Of a stretch of 64,000 bases of DNA, positions 34,388-47,767 are shown piece after piece (the stretch's first letter is position 1; each line of letters begins with the position of its first letter). The notes beneath the pieces are model-generated. The model did not search any database. It saw only the letters and a list, made by a program, of their open reading frames with translations, and had not been told where the DNA came from. The translations under genes were made by a program, and so were the position numbers. The DNA is from Punica granatum (taxonomy: Eukaryota; Streptophyta; Magnoliopsida; Myrtales; Lythraceae). The stretch spans positions 4,898,001 through 4,962,000 of the forward strand of contig NC_045131.1 of NCBI RefSeq assembly GCF_007655135.1, given 5' to 3'.

Positions 34388-35679
34388 TTCTAACAGAAGA
34401 TGATTAAATGAGTCATTCCCAGAAATTATATGATTATATTAGGACAAATAGTGAGAATATACACACTCAAAAGAAATTTAAGAAAGTGAAGAAAACGCAG
34501 AACGAGTCATTTCGTACGTGCAAATGAATTAATTTCGGTTTAACTTTTTCTAACTCTTCGTTCTCTTAATTACGTTAACTAATGCAAGTCAAATATGCTT
34601 TGGATCCAGCGTTCCTAATCTTGTTGGTTGACATGGGCCGAAATGTCCTCCTTAAGCAACTGTTTTGTTGGGAATGCATGGAGAGGTCAATTTTTTTTTT
34701 TCCCCTAATGATCTCTCCAAAATTTCGGCAATTTTTTAGTAAGTGTTTCGGCAGATTTTCATATCCACCACCTCAAATTCACGACAAAATGTTATATGTA
34801 GCGGGTATTCTACTTAATAATATCACACCACAGTTAATCAAAACTTAAAATCCTGAGTTTAGACATTAATCCATATATAACTTCTTTTTTTCTCAATGAA
34901 TAGAACCCCTGGTCTATTTTGGAGAACTTTTCGAGCCGTGACGTGACGATTGTGACCCATCAATATAAGTGATTTATTAGATTATCACGTGTGCCGAGAT
35001 AAAACGCATATTCCTCTCCTATTGATTCGTCATACAAGAGGAGTTTACCATAACTATCCCCACCTTTCGACGTGCCACCTGAATCTTTTAAAATAATCAC
35101 AGCTTAGGTATACAAATTTTCATTTCTTCCTCATCGGATATGAAAGGTCCGTATGCACTCGAAGCGACACTAATCGGAAAAAATCTTCTAGATGAATGCC
35201 ACCGTGTCCACTGCCCGTGAAAAAATGAAAATCATGCAATTAACTTCAGGATTTGACCTAATAGTTAAGAAAGAGTTTAAGTATCCACCTAATTAAATTC
35301 TTTTGGAGTCACCAGAACGCTTTTGGACTATCCTTTCGTACGGGGAGTGAAGTCCGAATACTCTGAGTTAGAAAAAAATCATTTTTAAAATCTTTCTTTT
35401 TTGGATTATGGGCCGCTGAGTCGGACCCATGCAATAATAGAGCCAACAATTTCCACGTGCTCCTCATGCTTGCGTTGAATTACCCTTTCTTTTTTGTGAA
35501 CCGAATTATCTTTAAAAAATAATTATTTATTATATTTTCAGGCGTCATCTTTCGTCAACTCTGCTCGATTGATCTATCTTCTTCTTCAACAGGTCAGAGA
35601 TATTTCCAGTAGCTGCTGCCATTGATTCTCCAACCTTCAGCATTCCACTCCCGTGAGCTGGAGCTGTCTCTTTCTCGCC

Positions 35680-38600
35680 ATGGCAATAGCTTCCTCTTTC
35701 TCTCTCCTCCCGTCTTCCTTCTCAAAGACGCCCCTCGCCGCTCCCAGAGTCAGCTTCCCTTCTCGCATCCTTTTCTTCAACCGGGAGCTGAAGTCTCGGG
35801 CCTCCTCGGCCCTCTGTTCAATGAGCGCCGCCGTCTCGTCCTCCCCAGCCGGCGCCACCGTCGGAGAGGACCTTCCCGTGGACTACGCCGACTGGGTCCC
35901 CGTTGCGGGGCCCGCCCAGAGGAGGCGAGCCGGTGTGCTGCTCCACCCGACGTCGTTGCCCGGTTCGTACGGGATCGGGGATCTCGGGGAGGAGGCACTG
36001 AGGTTCCTCGACTGGCTCCACGACGCGGGCTGCTCAATTTGGCAGGCACGTCCTATTCTCGCTGTTCCATTTCTGTCGCCGACTTTTGATTGGGTTGAAG
36101 AACACTATATGGCTCTAATCTGCGATCCATCAGCGATAATCGTTGGGGATGATATACAAATGATGCAATGTATGAGTGCCATCTCTGTGCGCAGGTTCTT
36201 CCTCTTGTGCCCCCAGATAAAGGAGGATCTCCTTATGCAGGGCAGGTGCATTACTCTCTCAAACTATTCAGTTTCCTTACTCTTCGTAAACCGGTAAACG
36301 TAGTCGGAAACAAAATTTTGGATTCTAGGTTCTTGAAATTATGTTTTTCGTGAAATTCCAAAGTTGGAAGGCTCTGTCTTGATCAGCGCTAATGCGATTA
36401 TTTGTTGATTTCAGGATGCGAATTGTGGCAACACCCTTTTGATATCTCTGGACGAGCTGGTTAAGGATGGTTTGTTGAAAAAGGATGAGCTGCCGGAACC
36501 AGTGTGAGGAAATGCAGAAATTTTGTTTCTGTCAAAATGAATCCAAGGGATTTCCTTCACGTATCTGTGTTATAATTAGTAATACTCTCTATATGCAGCG
36601 AGCAGACCCGAGTGAACTTTTCAGCCGTTGCTGAACTAAAGGATCCTTTGATTGCAAAGGTAAAGCATTTTGGGGCTGGATCATCCATATTATTGTAATT
36701 CACATTCTAGTAAAGGATCACTCGATGCATATTACTTCAAATTATAGAATAGTGATACAAGAGAAGTCTTTTGTTTCAATCTCTGTTAATATACAATTTT
36801 TCAAGACTGAAATTTTTTCATGTTTGGTATTTTATAATGTGATACTTTAATAGAAATTATTCATTGATCCCCCAAGCTTTTATTATCAAAGCAAGTGTAA
36901 ATTTCATAATTTTCAACTTCTTCGACTCTTTGTGATGCCAATTAGTTGATGTAGTTAATATCACTTTATGAGAGCTGTTACATGATCTGCTCTTTGATTT
37001 TTAGGCTGCACAGAGGCTTGTCCAGAGCAAAGGAGATCTCAAATGTCAATTAGAAGAATTCCGTGGTGACCCTAGCATATCAAGTGAGCTGCCCTTTTTA
37101 TTGATCTTTGAAAATTTTTCTTCACATATGATCACTGTTTCTTATCTTATTCCAACAGAGATTTCTTTCATAGATGATGCCTGATGCAATTCCTTTGTGT
37201 CCTGAGATGTCTTTCACTTCCCGATAAGATCTATCACATCGGTCCTTAGAGTTCTCCATACTTATATATGAGTTAATATGGAAGTGATGATAGAAGCGTT
37301 ATCTCAGTGAGATTGGCGAGAGTTATTTAAGCTTTGGTCTAAGACAATCTGACCATGAGTCTCTATACAAATAAATTACTTTCTCTATTGAATTCAACTT
37401 TTGGCTTTTTGTGACTCACATGCGAAGATGTGGATATTTACAGAGAAAAGAAATAATAGAATTAATACAGTTACCATTCGTCATGTCTCTTGTTCGTGGA
37501 AATGCTTTGCTGGCTTTTGTGTAGCAGGTTGATTTATGTTCTTCTCTTTGCACTCGGTATGGATTTTGCCAACATTACCATATATTTGTTGCTTGGATCA
37601 TATATGAAGAAGCCAGTTTGTATCAAATTGTTACAATTTGATACAAATGTTCTTCAACAAGATCATTGAGCCACAAACTTGTGTAGTAGACTATCAACTT
37701 AACTAGTGGTCTTTCTGTCTGAGATACAATTGCTCCTTTCCACACCAGTGAAACTTAACAAGCTGGAAATTTCTGTGAGCAGTTCTCTAATTTTATTTTA
37801 GGATCTTTGTAGGTTGGCTTCAAGATGCAGCTTATTTTGCTGCTATTGATGACACCCTGAATACATTCAGCTGGTATTTCTGGCCTCAACCATTAAAAGA
37901 GCGCCACCTGCTTGCACTGGAAGAAATTTACCAGAAGAAACTGGAATTTGTATGATCATAAAACTCTCGAGCATGCTTAGTTTCTCATATCAAACCTTCT
38001 GATTTTTTACCCATGATTCTTTTACTGTAGATAGATGTTTTCATTGCAAAACAATTTCTGTTCCAAAGGCAGTGGCAGAAAGTTCGCAACTATGCTCGAA
38101 TGAAAGGTATTGGTATAATGGGAGACATGCCTATATATGTTGGATATCACAGTGCAGATGTTTGGGCAAATAAGAAACAATTCTTGTTGGTGAGCATATT
38201 TCCTGCTAGTTGTTTAGTTTATCTTTTCTCGAGAATGTAAATGGCTCTGCAACCCTTGGACAGGCTATTAACTAGAGATTTATCGTGCAGAACAGGAAAG
38301 GTTCTCCCCTTCTTGTTAGTGGTGTTCCTCCAGATGCTTTTAGTGAAACTGGTCAATTGTGGGGGAGGTACTTATATATTGCAATATAAACATGAGATGA
38401 TGCCTGAAATATTCTTTAGTGTAGCTGTATTTTCTTTTCATGCATGAATCGAACTGCATGTTGCTCTCCAAATGTAGTTCTTCATGTGACGTGAAGATCA
38501 TTGTATCTGTAGAAGTGAATATCATAAAACACAAATCTATAGTATGATCATCAAATGAATATTCTAGCATTTCAGTTTTATAAAGACTAGTCGATAGATT

Positions 38601-40519
38601 GTGCTCTTCTTTTGCGCAAGTTTATCAACTTGCTGTTGCTTCCCCAAAGAAAATTTCTGGATGATTGCTGTTGGCATTATCAGTGTTAAGACATTTTTTG
38701 TTCCGTTAATCATTTTGTTGATAAAGTACCAATGCCTTTACTCTTTGTTGATGATATTCACTTAGGTTCTTATTTATTTATTTATATTATGAAGTCCTTT
38801 GTATGACTGGAAAGAAATGGGAAAAGACGGGTTTTCATGGTGGGTCCAACGTTTGCGGCGAGCTCAAGATCTGTATGATGAGTTCAGAATAGACCATTTC
38901 AGAGGATTTGCAGGCTTTTGGGCTGTTCCTGCTGGTGAGACAACTGTGGATCTACAGAAGTAGCATTTATCTTTGTACTTTTGCATCGATCATTCTTATA
39001 TATTCCATGCTTGTGCAGAAGCGAAAGTTGCTACAGTTGGACGATGGAAGGTAAAATCTGGACAAACCAAGATAATTCAGCTTTACTGTGAATCATCATT
39101 TCATTTCACAACATTTACTTTTTGACAGTAGGTGGGACCTGGCAAATCCTTGTTTGATGCTATTTCTAGAGATCTTGGACTGATCAATATTATAGCAGAG
39201 GATTTGGTATGCCTTCTTCTAATGCTACACATTGCTGACATTGTTTACGTTCTAAAATTAATACACAATGTTGAATGTGATACGTAATTTTCCCTTTGGA
39301 TTCTGGAGATGGGACATATATTGGGGCTCTGGTGAAGCTAAACAATGGCATAGGACAAACCTTGTTGAAAATAATTTCTGTAATTAGTCCTTATTAATAA
39401 AACCGAAAAATAGACCATTTCCCTGAACTCTGATACCTTATCTCTGGCTAATATTCTACGCAGCATAGTTGGTTTGAATTGGCTGAGAGTGTCATGCCTT
39501 CATTAATTTACTCATGGATTATGTATTAAAACATGTCAGGGAGTTATCACTGAGGATGTAGTTCACCTTCGAAAATCAATTGGGGCACCTGGAATGGTTG
39601 TTCTCCAGTTTGGTAATAAGGCATTTTTTACTTTTTTTATTGTTGTAGTTATTTTGTGTAATCCTTAACGCTGATGATTTGTGTTTCTGATTTCTGGGTG
39701 TTCCTCTGGTTAGTAATATAAATCTGGTAATTTTTTTCTGGTCCAGCGTTTGGGAGCGACGCTGATAACCCTCATTTGCCTCATAACCACGAGCAGAATC
39801 AAGTTGTATACACTGGGACCCATGACAATGACACAGTATACCTTCTTTATGCTGCATCCTCTATTTCATCGTTTTCTGCCTCAGGAGAGGATTCTGACTA
39901 GACCATTGTTTTTCCATGTCTAGGTTAAAGGATGGTGGGACAATTTGAAGGAAGAAGAGAAGTCCCACGTGAGTTGTCTGTCCTAAAAAGCGACTCCTTT
40001 CTATCACGGAACATATATGAAGTTCATAGCTTTCTAATACTTGATATGAAGTTCATAGCGTTCTAATAGGTGATGTTAACTTTGCAGGTGCAAGAGTATC
40101 TCTCGATCACCAAAGATGACAATATCTCGTGGGCAATGATCAAAGTTGCACTATCTTCTGTGGCCCGTATCGCAATCGTGCCCATGCAAGATATTCTTGG
40201 TCTTGGAAACTCTGCTCGAATGAACACACCTGCGACTATGGTATAATTACATCATCTAAATAAAGTTTATCCTCCATGCTAAGCTATGCAAATATGCTCG
40301 ATGCAGTACTAGCTCCGATACTTTCAACTGTTTCTTTTACTATTCATAGTCTCAGAAGAAGATCTGTTTGCAGGTATTGAATTGATTTTCGCAATTCTTC
40401 CCTCTCTTGTGCAGTTTGGGAACTGGGATTGGAGGCTACCAAGTTCAATGAGCTTCGACCGCTTGGAGAAGGAAGCTGCCAATCTGAGAGATCTACTTTC
40501 AATCTATGGGCGGTTATAG
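35680..40519 (+). CDS. DPE1: 4-alpha-glucanotransferase DPE1 (disproportionating enzyme, GH77), plastidial
   Basis: Sixteen exons join in frame to 576 aa: 35680-36045, 36195-36245, 36415-36503, 36599-36659, 37005-37083, 37813-37949, 38031-38189, 38291-38367, 38795-38934, 39019-39050, 39132-39206, 39540-39612, 39747-39835, 39924-39968, 40088-40240, 40415-40519. The length equals what I recall for Arabidopsis DPE1 (At5g64860). A Ser-rich transit peptide precedes RRAGVLLHPTSLPGSYGIGDLG. GH77 active-site motifs are intact: RIDHFRGFAGFW (nucleophile Asp), IIAEDLG (acid/base Glu) and THDNDT (transition-state Asp). The enzyme transfers glucan units between malto-oligosaccharides in the plastid stroma and recycles maltotriose made during starch breakdown. 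Intron 1 must use a GC donor (CAG|GCACGT); the next GT shifts the frame to a stop. It is tail-to-tail with the next gene, 334 bp apart. Confidence 0.96.
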
Positions 40520-40853
40520 AGCCAAGAAGTCTGCATCGGTCCTGGTATATGTTATAGGAGCAATCAATAAATCAGGGTCGATAAATTGGGAAGGAACTAC
40601 GTGAAGAGAACTTGCTGTATAATTCGAGCAGACAACACTATCATCTTGCTGCACGATTTGCTCCAAAACATGGATCCACTTCATATTATGTATCAACAGG
40701 GAAAGAATGAAATAAGCGACTGCAGGTCTTTGGTGTACGAATAATAACAAAGCTCGATCGAATGTTCAGAACTTGAGTCGAGTTTGAACTCAAATGACAA
40801 ATGTATGAGGAGATGTTCTCAACTAAAGGGAGTTTGTTTATACTCATGGTTGT

Positions 40854-43489
40854 TTAGGCAGCTCGCTCTATAGCTTCAATGCATTGTAACACTGTAGCGT
40901 TGTTGGACATTGCTTCCATCAGGGCCTCATGAAGGGAGACATTATTCTTCAACAGTGACCCCGCAAGCAGAACCTGCATAAATTCAACATCACGAGTTAG
41001 CCCGAAGAAGGAAGAAAACGGGAAGATGATAGGTCGGTCTCTGCTCAAAGACTTACAGCCCATCGGGTGAGATTCTGTTGCTGGTCTTTGCTGAGCTGAG
41101 GCTTGCTCCGATTTAAGAATCTCTACACACAAAGTGACAAGGCTGCAGATTGCCATCACTTACCTATAGACCAGTGTCTGTAATTTCTCAATTTGAAGTG
41201 AACAGAGATTCAAACCTGGAGGGTGAAAAGATCGGCCGATTGCCCAACCACTTTGTCGTACTTGAGGCCTTCTGCTGCTAATCCGGCCATAGCCACCACT
41301 GCCAGCCTGAAAGAAAGATATTTGCTGAACATTGATATACATATATAATGAAACGATCTTCCGACTTAACTCTTTGTGAACATACTTTCAATGCATTCCT
41401 TGGTTCGTTCAAGTGTTTATTGCCTTGAACCAATGGGGATCATACCTGTCGAGTTCCTTGGCATTGAGCTGCCCACTGTATATAAGCTTTTCCAGCTTCT
41501 CATCTATGAGATTCACATGCTCTTTTCCGATATCCAACGAGTATCCCAAAATTGGAAGCCCGAGGAGATACGCAACTGAAAGTTAGATACAGATTACAAA
41601 TTTTAGAAGAAAATGGAGGGATGAATCAGAAGTTTCGATCGACTTAAGACACGTTTTTCTTCCATTTGCTTGTCCGGGGGAACAGAAGGAAAAGAATGAA
41701 GAGAATCCGCCCATGGCAGCTCAAAGAAGACTAACCGCAGCACAGACTGGAAGTCTCAAAAATAATTAACGTTTGGTAATTAGCACGTCACCTAGAAAAT
41801 GCGCTGCTTCATGCCTAGCAATCCTCTCCTTGTAATCAGGGAAGAACGACGAGAATCCGCTGATAGCAGCTTGAAGAAGACTACAGCAGCACAAAAAACA
41901 AATGGATAAATAATCGTTATGTTAACATAGAAACTACTCGAGCAGAGGTGATTCATCTCACCCCGGGGAAATGCTCCCAGTAGCCAAAACTACAAGAGAA
42001 ATACTCCCGATCAGGTATGGCAGGAAGAATCCCCAGTCCTGCAGTAGCAAAATGCTCGTAAGATAGGAAAATGAATACTGATACATTAGCAGGTTAAAAG
42101 TTGACATGATAAAGCACAATACGATTATGTTCATGTAAGTATCTTCAAAAATAGAACGAAAATTGTCGTAATATGATCAAGCAAGTATGATTACTCTCAG
42201 ATCGATGTTTTCACGGGAAAAGGAAGAGGATTGAAAGATGCAGTATTCCGAAAGAGATCATAGTTACCCCGGGAAGCTGACCAGCTAGAACAGCCAAAAA
42301 TCCGGTTGTTCCCACCACTGTAAAAAGAAATGCCGCCTGCACTACTGAAAAATATTGAAATTACAACTTCTATCTAAACTATTGATTTGATGAGTAAGAA
42401 GTAACATCTTAACGGGGGAAAAAAAAAGTTCAAGTGCAAACTACGAAGCTTAATTATCAAGTGATAGAGTGCTTACATCATTTCTGACGCTCGGGATGGC
42501 AAGGTTTTCCGCATTCTTTATGCCAAGAGTTGTCAGCTCCCTAAGAGATGTCTGATGCACACAGATGTTATTGAACAACAGACAGACATAACATCTAATC
42601 CATAAAACAATCATCTAGGATTTGTCTGAGCAACTGACCATGCGACGCGAGACATAGGGCTGAGAACTCCATTTCTTGGCCCAACCCGTTTCGCTCAACT
42701 GATTGAGAGCCTCCTTCACTGCATTGCTATCTTTCTGCAGTAAATATAAACCGACCCGCTATTTTATCTTCCTCGTAGAAAACTTCTGGTGAATATTTAG
42801 TCATCAACCAAACATCATAATCACGAGATGGAAGATGTTGCATTTTTTAAAAGACAAAAATCGATCATGCACGCTAAGAGCCCAAATTGGCAGCCGACAG
42901 TCACAGAGCGAAAGTTAGTTGATCTGCTCTGCTGCCTTCTAGTGATTCACTGCGAAAGACAAATGCTGCGGCTTGGAAATTACAGAATTAGTTCTCAGCT
43001 AGAATTATAGCATCTCAGCCATTGGACAAACTTACATCAGTGCGAAGTGTTTAAATATGACAAGTTTCTATTTTTACGGATGCAACTTCTAGTCCTCGAC
43101 ATTACTGGTAGTATTCTTATGTGCTCTTATTCAGTTTTCCTTAAGTTCATCCAAATTTAACGGAATTTCCACTCGGCTAGCCCCTCTAAAAATTCCTAAT
43201 CCTCGTCACTTCAGAATCCATTGTACTGTTGATATCCACATAATTCAGTCGGGGAAATCAAGCATCGCCCTTCGCCCTTCAGCCCAAAATAAAGAAAGAG
43301 TGGAAGAAAATTAAAGAGGGTCCTGTGAACCTTATCAATGGCAGATTCGAGAGCCTTGAAGTCGATGCCAGGGGCGGCAGAGGAAGCTCTGACCCGCCAT
43401 CTCTGATGAGTCTTGAGGGACTTGGGTCTCCGAGCTGCGATGAAGAACCCGCAGACGCCTCCGCCGAGCTCTACTAGAGAAGAAGCCAT
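40854..43489 (-). CDS. Plastid HEXXH membrane protein, FtsH-protease-like without AAA domain
   Basis: Ten exons on the minus strand join to 323 aa: 43489-43331, 42734-42639, 42551-42477, 42336-42268, 42038-41962, 41880-41792, 41575-41446, 41306-41216, 41122-41057, 40973-40854. A transit-peptide-like N-terminus (RRPKSLKTHQRWRVRAS) is followed by two TM helices (FLFTVVGTTGFLAVLAG and FFLPYLIGSISLVVLATG). The zinc-protease motif is RHEAAHFLVAYLLGLP, with a downstream MAGLAAEGLKYDKVVG region that resembles the FtsH M41 domain, which supplies the third ligand. There is no AAA ATPase module. It resembles Arabidopsis At5g27290 and, more distantly, VIRESCENT3 (At1g56180), a chloroplast protein needed for normal greening. 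The specific substrate is unknown and proteolytic activity is inferred only from HEXXH. A 5' intron of about 600 bp separates exons 1 and 2. Confidence 0.88.
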
Positions 43490-44489
43490 GAGAATCGAGC
43501 TCTCGTGGCGAGAAGTTTATCCTGTGGCTTGTGTTGGCTCAGTCTCAGTCCATTGTTGGTGATGGAGAGAGGAGATAAGGTTATGGTAGTTGGGATTTGG
43601 CGCCATAATTTGCATTTCTTAAACGATAATGGGCTGGACCTAAATCGATTGGTGAAGCCCAGTAGTGTCCCAGCTGCAAAAATTAATTTCGTTTATTATT
43701 ATATATAATACCTATTTGTTCAATAATTAAAAAAATAATTAGGCCATGATATACGAATTTCAGTTTATACCTTACTCAAAAATTAAGCCTAAAAATAATA
43801 GTTAACAAAAATTAAGCCTAAAATAACAACTAACTCAGTTTACAGAGCATCAAATATTAATAGGCTACATGAAATTTTTTAGAAAAATATTATATTATTT
43901 GAATTATTGTCTTAAATTTCTCTATTTAGATCAATTATATGCAGTAAAAAAGGAAATAGATTGTAAAATTAATTTTTAATATTTTATGAGTGCTTCTTTT
44001 TTATGTGATTGAATTTCTCAAAAATTAAACATAAATAAATTTATTATTGAAAGTAAAATTCTTCTTTTTGGCTAGAAGTCCCATTGTATGAAAAAGAGTA
44101 ACTTATTTGAAAAAATCATACCAAAACACTAATTTTAAATAATTAAAGAGATATCCATGTTACTACATAAAGGAAAATTTTGGTGTTCCCTCGTATTTAT
44201 TTTATGTGTAATTTTACGAAACTATCCCCATATTCTTTTATTTTATTGGAAAAATAAAACTGAACAATAAATACGTGGATAAAACTGTAAAATTACTCAT
44301 ATTTTAAACCACATCTTTCCCATCTCTCTCATCTCACTTACACGTAGCCACCTCCCTGCTCTTCTCTTAGCTCTCAACCTCAGTTATTTTTTCTTTTCTT
44401 TTAACCAAAAAGTAAAAGTTATTTTTATTTTCTCAATTTTTCTCTTAAAAAAAATTATAGCCCAATTATGTATAATTAAGGATGGTATA

Positions 44490-45134
44490 TGTTGCGATTT
44501 AGAATCCCACATGAAAAAGTTAAGAGTAAATGAATGAGTTTATATGAGATTGAGTTTTACAATCTATCAACTTGAACTTTTAAATTGGAGATGGGCATAA
44601 TCGCTTATAAGCTTAGTGAAATTTTGCATCATATCAAAGTGAGTCATATTTTCGTGCGCCCGTGTAGGCTCGCACCACGTCAGGTCTAATGTATCTTTGT
44701 GTTTGGCCCAAGTGTGGCTACGTTCAGTTTCAAGGTAGCCAAAAGTGCACCTCAGTGGAACTCATGGTAATTAGTTTGATTTGTCCCCTCATAGCCCAAG
44801 CACGGAAGATAATATCTTCGGCTCGTGGTCAGTTTGAGTACGCTCCAATGGAATTCATGGTAATTAGTTTGATTTTTGTGCCCCTCACCCGAGCACGGAA
44901 GATAATATGTCCGGCTCGTGGTCAATTTGAGGGCGAGTTCTAAGTCCACGTGGCATGTGCTGGACTACGCGTTGCCACATGAGGATGGATTTTAAGATTT
45001 AGAATCTCACATGGAAAAGTTAAGAGTAACTGAATGGGTTTATATGAAATTGGGTTCCACGACCTATCAGCTCGAACTTTTGAGTTAAAGATAGGCCTAA
45101 TCGCTTATAAACCTAGCGGAATTGTATAGTATAC
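44490..45134 (+). mobile_element. TRIM-like miniature LTR element with internal 92-bp tandem repeat
   Basis: A block of about 139 bp at 44490-44628 (TGTTGCGATTTAGAATCCCAC ... GAAATTTTGCA) recurs as a direct copy near 44990-45134. Right after the first copy lies TCATATCAAAGT, 8 of 12 matches to the plant initiator-Met primer binding site TGGTATCAGAGC. Before the second copy is the purine-rich GAGGATGGA. The 360-bp interior has no reverse transcriptase and contains two tandem copies of an about 92-bp unit (near 44752 and 44846; shared AGCACGGAAGATAATAT and CGGCTCGTGGTCA). These features fit a terminal-repeat retrotransposon in miniature. The first base and the TSD are uncertain. Confidence 0.6.
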
Positions 45135-45474
45135 AATGCTAAAAATACAAAAGGAAGTTTTAAATCACGTTTTTTTATTGTGCGCCGCGTATCTGTAGCG
45201 CGAGTGCAAACTCTAGTGTGTTTAATTAGAACTTATTACCTAGCTACTTTTCATTAAAACAAAAATCAAATTATTACAATCCCACTACCTAATTCTTATT
45301 TCTTAGTGAAAATTGAAAGAAGAAAAAAACAATTGTGAGAGTAAAGAATGCTCTACTCTTCATAAGAATTTCATTTTAGATCTCTATTTTAGCATATAGA
45401 CTTATAGATAGATTAGTATAAACATTATATACACTATTCACAAACTAAACCGTACATTCCAAAGAAAGGGGTGT

Positions 45475-45560
45475 AGTGCAAAAACACATGCCTTGCTTGT
45501 TAATCTAGAGATTTTAGGTTCAATTTTCATTGGCCAAACTACCTACACCTCTTTTATTTT
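45475..45560 (+). repeat. Possible SINE-like repeat, diverged copy
   Basis: GTGTAGTGCAAAAACACATGCC, TAATCTAGAGATTTTAGGTTC and ATTGGCCAAACTAC follow the same block order as the copies at 2081 and 29126, with low identity. AGGTTCAATTTTC resembles a B box. Confidence 0.3.
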
Positions 45561-46823
45561 CTTTTCAGTTTATTTGTACCGGGTTCATTGTTTTTATTTT
45601 TCAATCGAAAAAGCTACTATTCCAAAAACTGCAACGAACTTTCCAGGGAATCTCTATGATTCAATACAACTAGTACAGTACAAGAGCTCGATTATTTTAT
45701 CGTTTCTTATACGTGAAATGGGAGTGATCCTATAATTAATATTTTGTAACGTCTGTCGACTATTGCAGACAAGTTTCTCTAGTCAATTTCCTCAATGTCG
45801 ACTAAATGGCGTAAAAATGTACTCCTTAATCACGTTATTTTAGGAAAGATTAGTTAATTGATCAGAGAAGAGAAGATTAATCTCTCCACGAATTGATGAT
45901 TTAATTAAAAAAAGGTCAACATCAACTTAATTAGAACAACCAAAGGAGTTAATTGGGAAAACGGGAATTAGCAAATGTTGGCACAGGGGTATATAATAGA
46001 TCTGATTAACATCAATTATCTGATATCACTAATTGGTGAAGCTCGATCAGTTGCATAAGTTAATTTCCCTCTATTAATTGATTTAATTATAATCTAATCC
46101 CTTGGATTCGCCTTATTATTATTGCACGTAGTAGTAATTAAAATTTAACAAGAGGGCTACTTATCTATATATAAAGCATGTTTTTGTTGTTATTGTTGTT
46201 TTATAGTTCTGGCATTATATGTGCAGTCATATATCGAACGCCCAAGTTGCAATTACATCACATCTATCCATAACCTCAGTTTCGCCTATTCCACATGTAG
46301 CTATCTAGATTTATATTGTCTCAATAGATTTTACGATAAAAAAGAACAAAGTTAGTCAGGAACTACTAATTAGTACGGCAAGAATGATATTAGCTCGGTA
46401 TAGATCGACCTTGTTTAGCAGCCCATAGAATTGAAATCTCCCTGGTCCATCATCATCTCGGAGATAGATGGTTTCCATATAGTAAACCCGATGTGTTACT
46501 CATATGATTATCCCAAATGGCTCAAAAGATTAACCTTTGATATCGGCCCCAAGTAATATAGCTTTATATCTTGACGATCTCTGAGATATATGCATGATTG
46601 TATAAACATAACATGATATGTTAGGATCTTGTACCTTAGTGTTTTTTGGTGCAAATGCGACCTTAACTACGATTCCTTGAACACAAAAAATATGGCAATA
46701 TTCGACCACTATCGACTATTCAAGGTTGTTGAATCATAAACAATATAATATATGATTATATGATTATATATATACTATATAAAAAATATATATATATATA
46801 TATCTAGACACACAAACACACAC

Positions 46824-46851
46824 CTATATATATATATATATATATATATAT
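46824..46851. repeat. (TA)n microsatellite
   Basis: TA run after a short CACA-rich stretch. Confidence 0.9.
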
Positions 46852-47767
46852 GCATGCTTACGATCTCCCTGAGCAGTGCAACAGTTCTTGTATTCAGAAC
46901 GGACAATTTTGTGGGTCTCAGTCACATTTAAGAAAAGACTATAAGATAAAGTTCGATAACAATCACTACAACTATTTGAGTATGACGAAACAGAAATGCG
47001 GCTGAGGTACGTGTAGATGCCTCCAAAACTGCACAGGTATGAATATTATGTATAGATCCTACGCCGTCACTAATGATTAGAATGATCTTTCAAAATGAAT
47101 ATACGTTCAGTACGTGTGAAACTTAGATAATCGAAAAGGTTCGCATATAAATCAGGTCGGTCAGGTTCATAAAGCATAAGGCAGACGGTGATTCTTTCAA
47201 TACAGAAAATCTGAAGAGATGATCGATGAATATGTCTTACGTATAAGTGGAATGGCAGGATGATAGAACGAATTGATTGGAGTCCTCCTTATGAGGAGCC
47301 CGAAAATAATTGGAAAGCTTGGTCCAAACTAGCAATTTGCTTAGATATTATATATATGAATACTCAAACAACTTATTTAAGACATTTTATGCAAGGATAA
47401 TCTTAGCTGCATTAAGAATTGAGATATATATATTATTCAGCTGAACATGACAATGATCATCTCTAGTTTTTCGTTATCAATTTAATTTTTAATTTTATTT
47501 TATTGTACTAAAACATAATGACATAATGAACTTATTCATTTTAGGGCTTGGTAGGTCGAATATTACTTACAATATCTATCAAAATATTATACAAATTTTA
47601 TTTTTGTGTAACATCAAGGTACATCAAACATTCACTGCTAGGTTACATATGTGACCTTGTAAACGCACCTAATTCTAACATAGTATCATTCCAAATGTTA
47701 TGAAAACCCATTTATATGGTAGTACCTAGCGCAATCATATTAAGACATTATTTCAATTGGAATAATT

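Larger units (their letters stand above)
33379..35679. other. Intergenic spacer between SEP2 and DPE1
   Basis: Holds a foldback element (33791-34074) and a GT microsatellite (34356-34384), both listed separately. The rest is AT-rich with no recognised gene. The last about 100 bp lead into the DPE1 transit peptide. Confidence 0.65.
43490..47767. other. AT-rich intergenic spacer
   Basis: The left end is the presumed promoter of the minus-strand HEXXH protein gene. A TRIM-like element occupies 44490-45134 and a SINE-like copy about 45475-45560. TA and ACAC runs lie near 46786-46851. The right end is the CYP78A 3' flank. No other gene was recognised. Confidence 0.65.
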
